A stretch of 64,000 nt of DNA from Pseudoxanthomonas indica (lineage in GTDB: Bacteria; Pseudomonadota; Gammaproteobacteria; Xanthomonadales; Xanthomonadaceae), in the NCBI RefSeq assembly GCF_900167565.1, contig NZ_FUZV01000002.1, positions 744,001 through 808,000 on the forward strand, read 5' to 3'. The notes beneath the pieces are model-generated. The model ran no database searches. It was not told the DNA's origin and worked only from the letters and a program-made list of their open reading frames with translations. Below are positions 8,676-17,512 of the stretch, piece after piece; positions within the stretch are counted from its first letter, which is position 1; every line of letters begins with the position of its first letter. The position numbers and the translations under genes are program-made.

Positions 8676-9953
8676 TCAGCGGTGCGGTATCGGTTCGGGC
8701 GTGGCAATGATGCCGCCCAGCGTTTCCGGCTTGCCGTCGTTCGCTGCTGCGGGAATTCCCAGCAAGCGCGCCAACAAGGGATACACATCCACGTTGTCGA
8801 ATGCCGGCACCCGCACCCGGGTGCGGAACGCCGGTCCGCTTGCCATGAAGATCGCCCGCATCGATGGCAACGCCGGGTCGTAGCCATGTGCGCCACCGCC
8901 CCGCCAGTCTTCCGCGCGGCGGCTGTCGATCTTGCTCTGCCGCTCGATCAGCCAGCCCTCATCGGCCTGGCACACGATGGGCGCAATCCGTGGATGACTG
9001 CCGTAGTGCCAGCGCGCCGGCATGTCCTGCTTGCGCCAACATTCCACCGCGCCATGTCTTCCCAGCAGTCGTTGCTCGGCTTGCTGCACACGTCCGGGCT
9101 TGGGCACGAAGCCCACCACCTGGCCACTGTTGATGGTGTCGGCCACCTCGGCGGGCGCCAGCGACTCGATGGCCACCATCCGATCCGGTGACGTGGCTGT
9201 CATGCCGTGATCGGAGACCACGATCAGATTGACGGGCAGGGCGGCCCCGCGCGCCTCGAAGTAGCTGCGCAACTCGCCGATGGCCGCATCCACCTCACGC
9301 AATCGCTGCGCCACCTCGGGCGAGTCGGGACCATGGTCGTGGCCGGCCGCATCCACCTGATCAAAGTAGAGCGTGATCAAGCGCGGCCGCTGCGCTGCAG
9401 GCAGATCCAGCCATTGCCGCACCTGGCTGACCCGCTGCTCGAGCGGATACGCCTTGTCGTACCTGCGCCATTGGCTGGGTCGCACGCCCTGCACTGCGGC
9501 TTCGGAGCCCGGCCAGAACAGGGTGGCCGTGCGCAGGCCGGCGTTCTCCGCGCCCACCCAGATCGGTTCGCCGCCCCACCAGCGGCCATCGCCCACTGCC
9601 TGGCTGTCGCTGGGCACGAAGCGGCCCAGCGTTTCATCGCCAATGGTGTTGCCGACAATGCCGTGATGATCCGGACGCAGCCCGGTCACCAGGGTGTAGT
9701 GGTTGGGAAAGGTCAGCGAGGGATACGAAGGCTTCATCCACTCGGCCTGCACGCCCTCGCGCGCAAGCGCGTCCAGATGTGGGGTCAGGCCACGCCCCAG
9801 ATAATCGGCGCGCAGGCCGTCGACCGAAACCAGCAGCAGGGTGGCGGGTATGTCCGACGCAGGGCGGCTCGCGGATGGCGGGCGGCTCGCGCAGGCGGTC
9901 AGGACCAGGACGAGGCAGGCCAGCTGAGCGGCCCTGACCAATGGCAGGGGCAT
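8676..9953 (-). CDS. Ectonucleotide pyrophosphatase/phosphodiesterase lipoprotein
   Basis: A 425-residue lipoprotein of the NPP branch of the alkaline phosphatase superfamily. The signal peptide ends in the lipobox LTAC (residues about 17-20). All metal sites can be seen: the Asp of VSVDGLR, the nucleophilic Thr of SLTFPNHYTL, DQVDAAGHDHGP, VVSDHGM and the final His of GGAHGYD. Such enzymes hydrolyse nucleotide phosphodiester or pyrophosphate bonds in the periplasm. The start at 9953 (MPLPLVRAA) gives a proper lipoprotein signal; a longer frame upstream adds a low-complexity leader and overlaps the next gene. Confidence 0.9.
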   Translation of the reverse strand: MPLPLVRAAQLACLVLVLTACASRPPSASRPASDIPATLLLVSVDGLRADYLGRGLTPHLDALAREGVQAEWMKPSYPSLTFPNHYTLVTGLRPDHHGIVGNTIGDETLGRFVPSDSQAVGDGRWWGGEPIWVGAENAGLRTATLFWPGSEAAVQGVRPSQWRRYDKAYPLEQRVSQVRQWLDLPAAQRPRLITLYFDQVDAAGHDHGPDSPEVAQRLREVDAAIGELRSYFEARGAALPVNLIVVSDHGMTATSPDRMVAIESLAPAEVADTINSGQVVGFVPKPGRVQQAEQRLLGRHGAVECWRKQDMPARWHYGSHPRIAPIVCQADEGWLIERQSKIDSRRAEDWRGGGAHGYDPALPSMRAIFMASGPAFRTRVRVPAFDNVDVYPLLARLLGIPAAANDGKPETLGGIIATPEPIPHR

Positions 9954-10009
9954 GGGCGAAAGGAAAGCGGTGGAATGCCGGCAGCTTGGCAGGTTTCGGA
10001 GAATCCCGC

Positions 10010-10582
10010 ATGACAAGGTCTGGGCTTGATCGTCAGCTGTCATCCCTCGTGCTCTGCCTCGCCGTGAGCATGCCGGCTTTGGCGGAAACGGCTTCAAGCG
10101 GTGAGGCTTCGGCTTCGGCCAGCGCGCAAGCCGAATCTGCGAAGGATCCACGCTGCGCCGTGTGGGCGCGCGAACTCGGTTTCGCCCAATCCGTTGCCGA
10201 TCACGATGCCCAGGCCTTCGCCGAGTTCGTCCATGCCGACGCGGTGTTCGGCGTCAGTGGTCAACCGACCCGCGGACGTCAGGCCATCGCCGCGCAATGG
10301 GCAGGCCTGATTGCCGGCACGCGCCTGGAACTGCGCTGGTACCCGGACGTGGTGTCGATTGGCGGCGACGGCCGCACGGCTTACTCCAGCGGTCCTGCGT
10401 TGTACCGGAGCGTCAAGGACGGCAGTTATCGCAAGGGCCGTTTCGGCTCGGTGTGGCAGCTGGATCGCGATGGCCAGTGGCGGGTGATCTTCGACGATGG
10501 CATCGAGCCGGTCGCCACCGACGCGGCGGGCGTGCTGGCCTTCGAAGCCGGTCGTCGCCCGGTCTGCCCGCCAGCCGCCTGA
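10010..10582 (+). CDS. Secreted SnoaL/DUF4440-like (NTF2-fold) protein
   Basis: A 190-residue protein with a signal peptide (cleavage after about residue 25, PALAE), an Ala/Ser-rich linker and one NTF2-like domain (about 50-170). The pattern HDAQAFAEFVHADAVFG then RGRQAIAAQW and the C-terminal WQLDRDGQWRVIFDDG is typical of DUF4440 proteins. Members are cone-shaped folds used as enzymes or binding modules; no catalytic residues can be named. It has a good ribosome site (GGAGAATCCC) and diverges from the phosphodiesterase gene, whose start is only 56 bp away. Confidence 0.82.
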   Translation: MTRSGLDRQLSSLVLCLAVSMPALAETASSGEASASASAQAESAKDPRCAVWARELGFAQSVADHDAQAFAEFVHADAVFGVSGQPTRGRQAIAAQWAGLIAGTRLELRWYPDVVSIGGDGRTAYSSGPALYRSVKDGSYRKGRFGSVWQLDRDGQWRVIFDDGIEPVATDAAGVLAFEAGRRPVCPPAA

Positions 10583-10600
10583 GTCAAGGCCGGCGCGCTT

Positions 10601-11326
10601 TCAACAATCGTCGGCGCGACTGGAGACGTAGCGCAGTCCGCGCGCCAGGTGCCGCAGGAAGGTGGGATCCGAATACAGCGGCACATCGTGGCCCAGGCCG
10701 GTGTACCAGGCGCGTCCCTTGCCCTGCGCATGGCACCAGCTGATCGGATGGTCCCCGCCCATCGTGCCGCCTTCGTAATCGGCCTCGGTCACCGTGGCCA
10801 GTACCTGCACCTGCGCGCGCGGGTTGCTGCGATAGTTGTAGATCTCGTCGGTCACTTTCCACTCGCGGCCGTTCGCGGCAATGCCGTCCTGGGTGAACTG
10901 CACACGGGTGGTCTGCAGGCCCGGCGGATGGCTGAGGAAGTACGCGCCCACCAGCTCGCCATACCAGGGCCAGTCGTATTCGGTATCGGCGGCCGAGTGC
11001 ACGCCCATGTAACCGCCGCCGCCTTCGATGAAATCGTGCAGTGCCTGTTGCTGCGCCGCATCCAGTACATCGCCGGTGGTGTTGACGAAGATCACGGCGC
11101 GATAGCCGCGCAGGCCCTCGGCGGTGAAGACCGAGGCATCCTCGGTCGCGTTGCTGTAAAGCGACTCCTGCATGGCCACCCGCTGCACCGCAGCAACCGC
11201 GGTGGGGATGGAATCATGCCGCCAGCCCGTGGTCTTGCTGAACACCAGCACGGTGGGCATCGATGCCCAGGCCGGTGCCGCCAGCACCAGCAAGGCCAGG
11301 GCGGACAGGGCGGAGCGTAGGCGCAT
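10601..11326 (-). CDS. ThuA-like (class-I glutamine amidotransferase fold) secreted protein
   Basis: A 241-residue protein with a signal peptide (residues 1-22, ending AWA) and a full ThuA domain: [45 protein letters not shown], and the late segments [11 protein letters not shown] and [22 protein letters not shown]. Homologues in secreted form are linked to sugar metabolism in several phyla, but the reaction is unresolved. It is divergent from hutU, with 66 bp between the starts, although a functional link to histidine use is unlikely. Confidence 0.88.
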   Translation of the reverse strand: MRLRSALSALALLVLAAPAWASMPTVLVFSKTTGWRHDSIPTAVAAVQRVAMQESLYSNATEDASVFTAEGLRGYRAVIFVNTTGDVLDAAQQQALHDFIEGGGGYMGVHSAADTEYDWPWYGELVGAYFLSHPPGLQTTRVQFTQDGIAANGREWKVTDEIYNYRSNPRAQVQVLATVTEADYEGGTMGGDHPISWCHAQGKGRAWYTGLGHDVPLYSDPTFLRHLARGLRYVSSRADDC

Positions 11327-11392
11327 GGACAAACCCTGCAGGCGACGGAGACCGCTGCGATAATGCCGCATTCCGATTCCAGGCGCCGCGCC

Positions 11393-13063
11393 ATGTCCAA
11401 CCCGCGACACGATCCTTCCCGCGTCATCCGCGCCCCACGCGGCAACCAGCTCACCTGCAAGTCCTGGTTGAGCGAAGCGCCCTACCGGATGCTGCAGAAC
11501 AACCTGGATGCGGAAGTGGCCGAGGACCCCACCTCGCTGGTGGTCTATGGCGGCATCGGCCGCGCCGCGCGCAACTGGGAATGCTACGACGCGATCCTCA
11601 AGGCGCTGCGCAACCTGGAAGACGACCAGACCCTGCTGGTGCAATCGGGCAAACCGGTCGGCGTGTTCCCCACCCATGCCGACGCACCACGCGTGCTGAT
11701 CGCCAACTCCAACCTGGTGCCGCACTGGGCCACCTGGGAGCACTTCAACGAACTCGATCGCAAAGGCCTGATGATGTACGGCCAGATGACCGCGGGCTCG
11801 TGGATCTACATCGGCTCGCAGGGCATCGTGCAGGGCACCTACGAAACCTTCGTGGAAATGGGGCGCCAGCATTTCGGTGGCGATTTGACCGGCAAGTGGA
11901 TCCTCACCGCCGGCCTGGGCGGCATGGGCGGCGCGCAGCCGCTGGCCGCCTCGCTGGCCGGCGCCAGTTCGCTGACGATTGAATGCCAGCAGAGCCGCAT
12001 CGATTTCCGCCTGCGCACGCGCTATGTCGATGAGCAGGCCACCGACCTCGACGATGCGTTGGCGCGCATCGCCAAATACACCGGCAGCGGCGAAGCCAAA
12101 TCGATTGCCTTGCTCGGCAATGCCGCGGAGATCCTGCCCGAACTGGTACGCCGAGGCGTGCGTCCGGATTGCGTGACCGATCAAACTTCCGCCCACGACC
12201 CGGTGCATGGCTACCTGCCGATCGGCTGGAGCGTGGAGCAGTGGCTGCGCGAGCAGAAGGCCAATCCCGACAAGCTGCGCGACGCCGCCAAAGCGTCGAT
12301 GCGCACGCATGTGGAAGCCATGCTGGCCTTCCACGCGGCCGGCGTTCCCACCGTCGACTACGGCAACAACATCCGCCAGATGGCGTTCGACGAAGGCTTG
12401 AAGAACGCCTTCGATTTCCCCGGCTTCGTGCCGGCGTATGTGCGTCCGCTGTTCTGCCGCGGCGTCGGCCCGTTCCGTTGGGTGGCGCTCAGCGGTGATC
12501 CGGAGGACATCTACAAGACCGACGCCAAGGTCAAGGAACTGATTCCGGACGATGTACATCTGCACCGCTGGCTGGACATGGCGCGCGAGCGCATCAGCTT
12601 CCAGGGCCTGCCGGCGCGCATCTGCTGGGTGGGCCTGGGCCTGCGCCACAAGCTCGGCCTGGCCTTCAACGAGATGGTGCGTAATGGCGAGCTGAAGGCG
12701 CCGGTGGTGATTGGCCGGGATCATCTGGACAGCGGATCGGTGGCGTCACCCAATCGCGAAACCGAGGCCATGCGCGATGGTTCCGACGCCGTCTCGGATT
12801 GGCCGCTGCTCAACGCCATGTTGAACGTGGCCGGGGGCGCCACCTGGGTGTCCCTGCATCACGGCGGCGGTGTGGGCATGGGCTATTCGCAGCACAGCGG
12901 CGTGGTGATCGTCTGCGACGGCACGGCCGAAGCCGACAAGCGCATCGCCCGCGTGTTGTGGAACGACCCGGGCACCGGCGTGATGCGTCATGCCGATGCC
13001 GGTTACGAGATTGCCCAGGACTGCGCGCGCGAGCAGGGCCTGAATCTGCCGATGCTCGGCTGA
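11393..13063 (+). CDS. hutU: Urocanate hydratase
   Basis: A 556-residue enzyme of the normal family length that converts urocanate to imidazolonepropionate using tightly bound NAD+ as an electrophile. The NAD-binding glycine-rich loop LGGMGGAQP lies near residue 185; other signature stretches are [23 protein letters not shown] and [14 protein letters not shown]. The start [10 protein letters not shown] is the typical N-terminus; an in-frame ATG 30 bases upstream is less likely. It stands alone, about 5 kb from hutI/hutF, and not beside hutH as in many hut operons. Confidence 0.97.
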   Translation: MSNPRHDPSRVIRAPRGNQLTCKSWLSEAPYRMLQNNLDAEVAEDPTSLVVYGGIGRAARNWECYDAILKALRNLEDDQTLLVQSGKPVGVFPTHADAPRVLIANSNLVPHWATWEHFNELDRKGLMMYGQMTAGSWIYIGSQGIVQGTYETFVEMGRQHFGGDLTGKWILTAGLGGMGGAQPLAASLAGASSLTIECQQSRIDFRLRTRYVDEQATDLDDALARIAKYTGSGEAKSIALLGNAAEILPELVRRGVRPDCVTDQTSAHDPVHGYLPIGWSVEQWLREQKANPDKLRDAAKASMRTHVEAMLAFHAAGVPTVDYGNNIRQMAFDEGLKNAFDFPGFVPAYVRPLFCRGVGPFRWVALSGDPEDIYKTDAKVKELIPDDVHLHRWLDMARERISFQGLPARICWVGLGLRHKLGLAFNEMVRNGELKAPVVIGRDHLDSGSVASPNRETEAMRDGSDAVSDWPLLNAMLNVAGGATWVSLHHGGGVGMGYSQHSGVVIVCDGTAEADKRIARVLWNDPGTGVMRHADAGYEIAQDCAREQGLNLPMLG

Positions 13064-13079
13064 CATCGTCAGCCCCGCC

Positions 13080-13100
13080 GCCTGCTGCGCCGCAGCAGGC
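13080..13100. terminator. Hairpin downstream of hutU
   Basis: A perfect 9-bp stem GCCTGCTGC/GCAGCAGGC with a 3-base loop begins 17 bases after the hutU stop codon. There is no T-run, so termination would be weak or factor-assisted. Confidence 0.5.
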
Positions 13101-13120
13101 AAGCTGCTGATGGAAAAGGG

Positions 13121-13136
13121 TTGTTATCGATAGCAA
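13121..13136. promoter_or_regulatory. LacI-type operator upstream of glycosidase gene
   Basis: TTGTTATCGATAGCAA is a 16-bp near-perfect palindrome (14 of 16 positions symmetric) centred on CG, with the central-CG layout of LacI/GalR-family operators. It lies 67 bp before the glycosidase start codon, where it could repress the gene in the absence of sugar. No LacI regulator is encoded in the window. Confidence 0.5.
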
Positions 13137-13202
13137 TGATCCGCTACGTTGGCGCCAGGAGCGGTCCCATCGGCACGGAGGCTTGGAGGACGAGGGGATT
13201 CC

Positions 13203-15398
13203 ATGCGGCGTTGGCGCGGTGTTCTGTTTTGCTGTCTATCGCTGGTCGCCAGTGCGGCCAGTCCCGTTTCCGCGACGCCAAAATCGACGTCGGCTTCGAC
13301 GCTGCCAAGCTGGTCCAGCGAGCAGGCGCGCGCGAACCGCTATGTCGCCGTGCACGGACTGCGTGCGTTCGCCGGTGGCTATTCCGAAGACGGCCTGGAG
13401 ATCTGGACCTTCCCGCTGCAGATCGCCTCGCACTACCAACTCGAGTTCGTCGTACCCGGCCAGGCCACGGTGGCGGGCATCGACGTGCTGCAGTCAGTGG
13501 AAGTCGATGCGCTGACCCTGAGTCGTCGCTACCAGGCGCCCGATTTCCGCGTGCGCGAGTTCATCTACACCCACGCCTCCCATCCCGGCGTGCGCGTGCG
13601 CTACGAAGTGGAAGGTCGCCGCGACGTGCAGGTGCGCGCACGTTTCCGCCCATCGCTCAACCTGATGTGGCCGGCGGGCGTCGGTGGCCAGGAATTTGGC
13701 TGGGATGACGCGGCCAAAGGCCTGGTGCTGAAAGAACCCAGCCATCGTTTCGAAGCGCTGGTCTCGTCGCCGCAAGCCACGGATCACAGCCAGCCCAGCA
13801 ATGACCGGCGTGGCAGCGAATTCGGCCAGCCGATTTTCCTCCAGATGCAGCCGCAGCCTTGCGGCCGGGCGCGTTGCGCCAGCCTGACTTTTGCCGGGCA
13901 AAGCGAAGCCAAGGAAACCACCACCGCCACCACCGCCGCACTGGCGCAGGTGCAAGCGCCGACCGCCGCGGATTACGCGCGCTTCCACGACGCCACCCGC
14001 ATGCGTCTGACGACGCCCGATGCCGATGCCAACCGCGCATTGCTGTGGGCGCAGCTGGCGCTGGAGCAAGCGTGGACCTGCAACGCGCGGCTGGGCTGCG
14101 GCCTGGTGGCGGGTTACGGACCTTCGCATGGTTCGCGCCGGCCGCAATACGCGTGGTATTTCGCCGGCGACGGACTGATCGGTACGCGCGCGCTGGTCCA
14201 CAGCGGGCAGTACGCGCGTGCGGCCGAGGAGCTGGCCTTCATCCTCAAATACCAGGCGCCGGACAACGGCATGATCTGGCATGAGATGTCGCAGAGCGCC
14301 GGCTTCCTCGACTGGACCGGCGACTACCACTACATGTACGTGCACGTGGATATCGCCTTCGGTTTCCTCGCCACGCTGGCCGAATATGATCGCGCCACCG
14401 GCGATCGCGCGTTTTTGCAGAAGCATTGGCCGGCCGTGCGCAAGGTCTACGACTATTGCCTGTCCACGCTCGATCCCGGCGACGGCCTGCCGCGCGTGCC
14501 GCACGACAAGATGAGCGCAAACGAGCAGGACAAGCTGAGCGACGAACTGACGCTGTCGGCTTCCTGGGTGGAAGCGGCGCAGGCGATGTCGCGCCTTGCC
14601 GCTGACATGGGCGATGCGACGTTGAGCGCGCAAGCGGCCAAAGCCAGCGAGCGTGCACGCATCAGCGTGCGCCAGCGTTATCGCGACGTGGCGCAGCGGC
14701 GCTGGATCAGTGGCTTCACCCATGCCGGAAAACCCGGTGAGAGCACCTCGCCCGCGGATCTGGCGGCGATTGGTTCCGGCGCCGGCACGCCGGAAGAAGA
14801 TCGCGCGTTGCTGCAAACGCTGGCCGCGCCGGCATACCTCACCGCCTGGGGCCTGCGCAGCAAGCCCGATACGGCAGCGGACTACGATCCGCAGGCTTAC
14901 TCACGCGGCAGCGTCTGGGGCCTGGGGTCGGCCAGCGCGGCCGAAACAATGTGGAAACATGGCCAGGGCGAACAGGCCGCGGATCTGTGGCGGCGGCTGG
15001 TGCCGTGGGCCAGCTACGACTCGCTAGGCCATATGCATGAAGTGATGCGCGGCGATCGACTCGAAGCACAGAGCGAGTCGGTGCCTGAGCAGATGTGGTC
15101 GTCCGCGGCCTTCCTGTCCGCCGCCATCAGCGGCTTGTACGGGCTGGAAGTGGATGCCGCCACACCCAGTCTGAGCTTCCATCCGCAGCCCCCCGTGGAC
15201 TGGAATGCATTGAAGGCGGAAAACATCCGGGTAGGGCAGAGCAACGTCACGCTGTCGTGGCAGCGCGATGCGAGCGGCGAGCGTGTTGAAGTCGACAACG
15301 ACGGACCGGCGTTCACCCTGATCTGGACAACGGGGCAGGGCGAGCAGAAGCAGGTGCTCGAGCGTGGGCGCTCGACCTTACGGGCCGGGTTGCGATGA
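13203..15398 (+). CDS. Secreted six-hairpin (alpha/alpha toroid) glycosidase
   Basis: A 731-residue exported protein: signal peptide to about residue 30, a beta-rich N-terminal domain (about 40-270), an (alpha/alpha)6 catalytic domain (about 280-650) and a C-terminal beta domain. The helical part contains segments usual in glycogen-debranching-like and GH63/GH15-type toroids: QYAWYFAGDGLIGTRALV, NGMIWHEMSQS, YHYMYVHVDIAF and SVPEQMWSSAAFL. The acidic residues in these loops are the likely catalytic pair. The exact GH family and substrate cannot be set by eye. The start is the ATG at 13203 with a GAGGGG ribosome site; a longer frame at 13149 would spoil the signal peptide. Confidence 0.75.
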   Translation: MRRWRGVLFCCLSLVASAASPVSATPKSTSASTLPSWSSEQARANRYVAVHGLRAFAGGYSEDGLEIWTFPLQIASHYQLEFVVPGQATVAGIDVLQSVEVDALTLSRRYQAPDFRVREFIYTHASHPGVRVRYEVEGRRDVQVRARFRPSLNLMWPAGVGGQEFGWDDAAKGLVLKEPSHRFEALVSSPQATDHSQPSNDRRGSEFGQPIFLQMQPQPCGRARCASLTFAGQSEAKETTTATTAALAQVQAPTAADYARFHDATRMRLTTPDADANRALLWAQLALEQAWTCNARLGCGLVAGYGPSHGSRRPQYAWYFAGDGLIGTRALVHSGQYARAAEELAFILKYQAPDNGMIWHEMSQSAGFLDWTGDYHYMYVHVDIAFGFLATLAEYDRATGDRAFLQKHWPAVRKVYDYCLSTLDPGDGLPRVPHDKMSANEQDKLSDELTLSASWVEAAQAMSRLAADMGDATLSAQAAKASERARISVRQRYRDVAQRRWISGFTHAGKPGESTSPADLAAIGSGAGTPEEDRALLQTLAAPAYLTAWGLRSKPDTAADYDPQAYSRGSVWGLGSASAAETMWKHGQGEQAADLWRRLVPWASYDSLGHMHEVMRGDRLEAQSESVPEQMWSSAAFLSAAISGLYGLEVDAATPSLSFHPQPPVDWNALKAENIRVGQSNVTLSWQRDASGERVEVDNDGPAFTLIWTTGQGEQKQVLERGRSTLRAGLR

Positions 15399-15451
15399 CT
15401 GCGACTCGCCTGTTCGCCATCTGAATCGACTGCCATCGCGGGTTGTCAGCT

Positions 15452-15468
15452 ATACGGCAATGCCGTAT
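15452..15468. promoter_or_regulatory. Operator palindrome of the toxin-antitoxin operon
   Basis: ATACGGCAATGCCGTAT is a perfect 8-1-8 inverted repeat ending 10 bases before the preferred toxin start. Toxin-antitoxin operons of this type are repressed by the antitoxin binding such sites near the promoter. It overlaps an alternative ATG at 15467, which argues for the start at 15479. Confidence 0.7.
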
Positions 15469-15478
15469 GATGTCGGCC

Positions 15479-15805
15479 ATGGAGTTGTTGACGGTGATCG
15501 AATCACCCTTGTTTTCAAGGGACTGGCCTGACTACTGGACCGAACAGGAACATGCGGATTTCATCGCCTATCTGGCAGGGGAACCAAGATGTGGCGACGT
15601 CATCCCCGGTTCGGGCGGTTGCCGCAAGGTGCGGTGGGGCAGGAATCGAATCGGCAAGCGCGGCGGCGTGAGGGTCATCTTTACTGCTCAACGACCTGAT
15701 GGCGCTGTGGTCGCCCTGCTCATCTACGGAAAGGGAGCGAACGACACCATCCCGGCGCACGTACTGCGCCAGATTGCGGAGGAACTTGGCCATGCCAATG
15801 AATGA
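15479..15805 (+). CDS. RelE/HigB-type toxin of a type II toxin-antitoxin system
   Basis: A 108-residue protein of the RelE-like mRNA interferase superfamily (the HigB branch found in toxin-first operons). The typical start ELLTVIESPLFSRDWPDYW is followed by GSGGCRKVRW, the basic RGGVRVIF strand and the ending LIYGKGANDTIPAHVLRQI. Basic and aromatic residues in the later strands would form the ribosome-dependent RNase site. The toxin gene comes first and overlaps the antitoxin by 14 bases. Starts at 15467 and 15470 are in frame but lie at or just after the operator palindrome. Confidence 0.88.
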   Translation: MELLTVIESPLFSRDWPDYWTEQEHADFIAYLAGEPRCGDVIPGSGGCRKVRWGRNRIGKRGGVRVIFTAQRPDGAVVALLIYGKGANDTIPAHVLRQIAEELGHANE

Positions 15806-16112
15806 AAAATCATTGAAAAAGCGCGATGCGGCGCGAGACATCGGCGCCGAGTTGCTGGATGCGGTGCGTCGGGTCAAACGCGGCGATACCGGTCAAGTCC
15901 ACCAGGTGCCGGTTTCGCTTGCGCAGGAAGCGCGACAGCGACTGGGTCTGTCGCAGTCGCAGTTCGCCGAAGTATTGGGCGTATCGGTTCGAACGCTTCA
16001 GGATTGGGAGCAGAAGCGTCGCCAGCCTTCGGGAGCGGCACGCACGCTGATCAAGATCGCGGCATTGCGTCCTGACGCTGTGCAGGAAGCGTTGGAGTTG
16101 AGTCACTCCTGA
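15792..16112 (+). CDS. HigA-type antitoxin with C-terminal helix-turn-helix
   Basis: A 106-residue antitoxin. The N-terminal part (about 1-45, MPMNEKSLKKRDAARDIGAE) is the likely toxin-neutralising region; residues about 50-100 form an XRE/Cro-type HTH with LGLSQSQFAEVLGVSVRTLQ and DWEQKRRQPSGAA. It presumably binds the 17-bp palindrome upstream and represses the operon. The start at 15792 overlaps the toxin stop, so translation is coupled; a second ATG at 15798 is also possible. Confidence 0.88.
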   Translation: MPMNEKSLKKRDAARDIGAELLDAVRRVKRGDTGQVHQVPVSLAQEARQRLGLSQSQFAEVLGVSVRTLQDWEQKRRQPSGAARTLIKIAALRPDAVQEALELSHS

Positions 16113-16130
16113 CGTCCGCTCGCCCGACAC

Positions 16131-16158
16131 GCCCTTCCCCCGTGCACGGGAGAAGGGC
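16131..16158. terminator. Long inverted repeat between convergent genes
   Basis: Arms GCCCTTCCCCCGTG and CACGGGAGAAGGGC pair at 13 of 14 positions with no spare loop and are followed by TTTG. It separates the antitoxin gene from the convergent DUF1428 gene and resembles the palindromic repeats at 47.4 kb, so it may be a repeat reused as a terminator. Confidence 0.6.
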
Positions 16159-16175
16159 TTTGAAGGCACCCGGCC

Positions 16176-16532
16176 TTACTTCTCCAGCTTGAGCACCGGC
16201 GTGAAGCCGCCGAAGATCATCCGCTTGCCATCCAGCGGCATCGGGTTGGCGGCTTCCATGCGTGGGTCTTCCATCACCTTCTTCATGCCGGCATCGCGGG
16301 TGGCCTTGTCGGGCCATTCCACCCACGAGAACACCACGGTCTCGTCGTCCTTGGCCTGGACCGAACGATAGAAGTCGGTGACTTCGCCCTTGGGCACGTC
16401 ATCACCCCAGCACTCCCAGATGCGGGTGGCGCCAAACTCGATGAAGATCGTGTCGAACTTGTTGGCGTAGTCGATGAACTTCTGCTTGTTTTCATTCGGA
16501 ACGGCCAGTACGAATCCATCTACGTAAGACAT
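16176..16532 (-). CDS. DUF1428 family protein (dimeric alpha/beta-barrel)
   Basis: A 118-residue cytosolic protein that begins MSYVDGFVLAVP, the usual start of DUF1428, with WECWGDDVPKGEVTDFYRSV in the middle and the ending FGGFTPVLKL. The ferredoxin-like fold is that of antibiotic-monooxygenase-type dimers, but no reaction is known. A clear AGGAG ribosome site precedes the ATG. It stands alone, convergent with the toxin-antitoxin operon. Confidence 0.88.
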   Translation of the reverse strand: MSYVDGFVLAVPNENKQKFIDYANKFDTIFIEFGATRIWECWGDDVPKGEVTDFYRSVQAKDDETVVFSWVEWPDKATRDAGMKKVMEDPRMEAANPMPLDGKRMIFGGFTPVLKLEK

Positions 16533-16754
16533 GTGGAACTCCTTCGTTTCAACGGATGGGGTCATGCCGCGCCAGTCTGGACGCAGCCGGATGAGGACGG
16601 CGCAATGCCCCTCATGTGATACGACGAATGGCCGGGCGCAGGATCGACACGGGGCGGTGGCCTGTTCAGGATTTTTCCGTCGGCCGCGTGTCCCGGTAGG
16701 ATGGGAGCAGGGTGGCGCCGCGATCCTGACAGCGCCCACGATCGGGAAATTCGC

Positions 16755-17459
16755 ATGATGGCTTCCGTGGATGCGGCGGCGCTGGACAATCCGTTCTGGT
16801 CGGCGCTGAGCACCTTGCATGCCGGCATCGCGCGCGTGGACGGCGCGGTGCGGCGTTACCCGGCCGAGTACGCACCGTTTCTGGGCGTGGCCGATGCCGA
16901 TGTCGATGTCGCGCCGGCGCTGGATAGATTGCTGGTTGCCGATGAGTCGGTCTATCTGCTCGGCGTGGCCTGCGCGGTGCCCGCAGGTTGGACGATGGAA
17001 GCGTTCCAGCCTCTCGCGCAGATGGTCTGCGATGCGCCGCTGGCGAAAGCTGCCGGTCCGCCGATCCTGCCGCTGGACGAATCCCATCGTGCCGACCTGC
17101 TCGCGCTTACCGCGCTGGTGTATCCGCATTACTTCCGCGAGCGCACGCAGGACATGGGGCGCTACTTCGGCATTTACGAAGACGGACGCCTGGCCGCGAT
17201 CATCGGCGAGCGGCTGGGCACCGGGCCGAGCCGCGAACTCAGCGCCATCTGCACGCATCCGGATTTCCTCGGCCGTGGCTATGCGCGCCGGCTGACCGCC
17301 ATGCTGGCCAATGATCTGCTGGCGCGCGGCGTGCAGCCGTTCCTGCATGTCAGCCACGCCAATGCGCGCGCCAAGGGCCTGTACGAGGCGATGGGTTTTC
17401 GCTTGCGTCGTGACATCGGCTTCTGGTCGTTGCGCAAGCCGGCGGCGACGGCGACTTGA
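16755..17459 (+). CDS. GNAT-family N-acetyltransferase
   Basis: A 234-residue protein. The first ~110 residues form a domain without clear motifs, and the C-terminal ~115 residues are an FR47-like GNAT fold: ELSAICTHPDFLGRGYARRL contains the acetyl-CoA pyrophosphate-binding signature, followed by FLHVSHANARAKGLYEAMGF, the usual last part of the domain. The acceptor substrate is unknown. The start at 16755 (MMASVD) is one of two adjacent ATGs. The next gene starts 53 bases downstream on the same strand. Confidence 0.85.
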   Translation: MMASVDAAALDNPFWSALSTLHAGIARVDGAVRRYPAEYAPFLGVADADVDVAPALDRLLVADESVYLLGVACAVPAGWTMEAFQPLAQMVCDAPLAKAAGPPILPLDESHRADLLALTALVYPHYFRERTQDMGRYFGIYEDGRLAAIIGERLGTGPSRELSAICTHPDFLGRGYARRLTAMLANDLLARGVQPFLHVSHANARAKGLYEAMGFRLRRDIGFWSLRKPAATAT

Positions 17460-17512
17460 TTCGAGCCCAGGGTCACCCCATAGCAGAGGTTCCGCACCGC
17501 CCAGGCCGACGC

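Noticed and set aside
11327..12724. Extension of the ThuA frame to 707 residues
   Set aside because: Antisense to hutU; the proper start at 11326 has a signal peptide.
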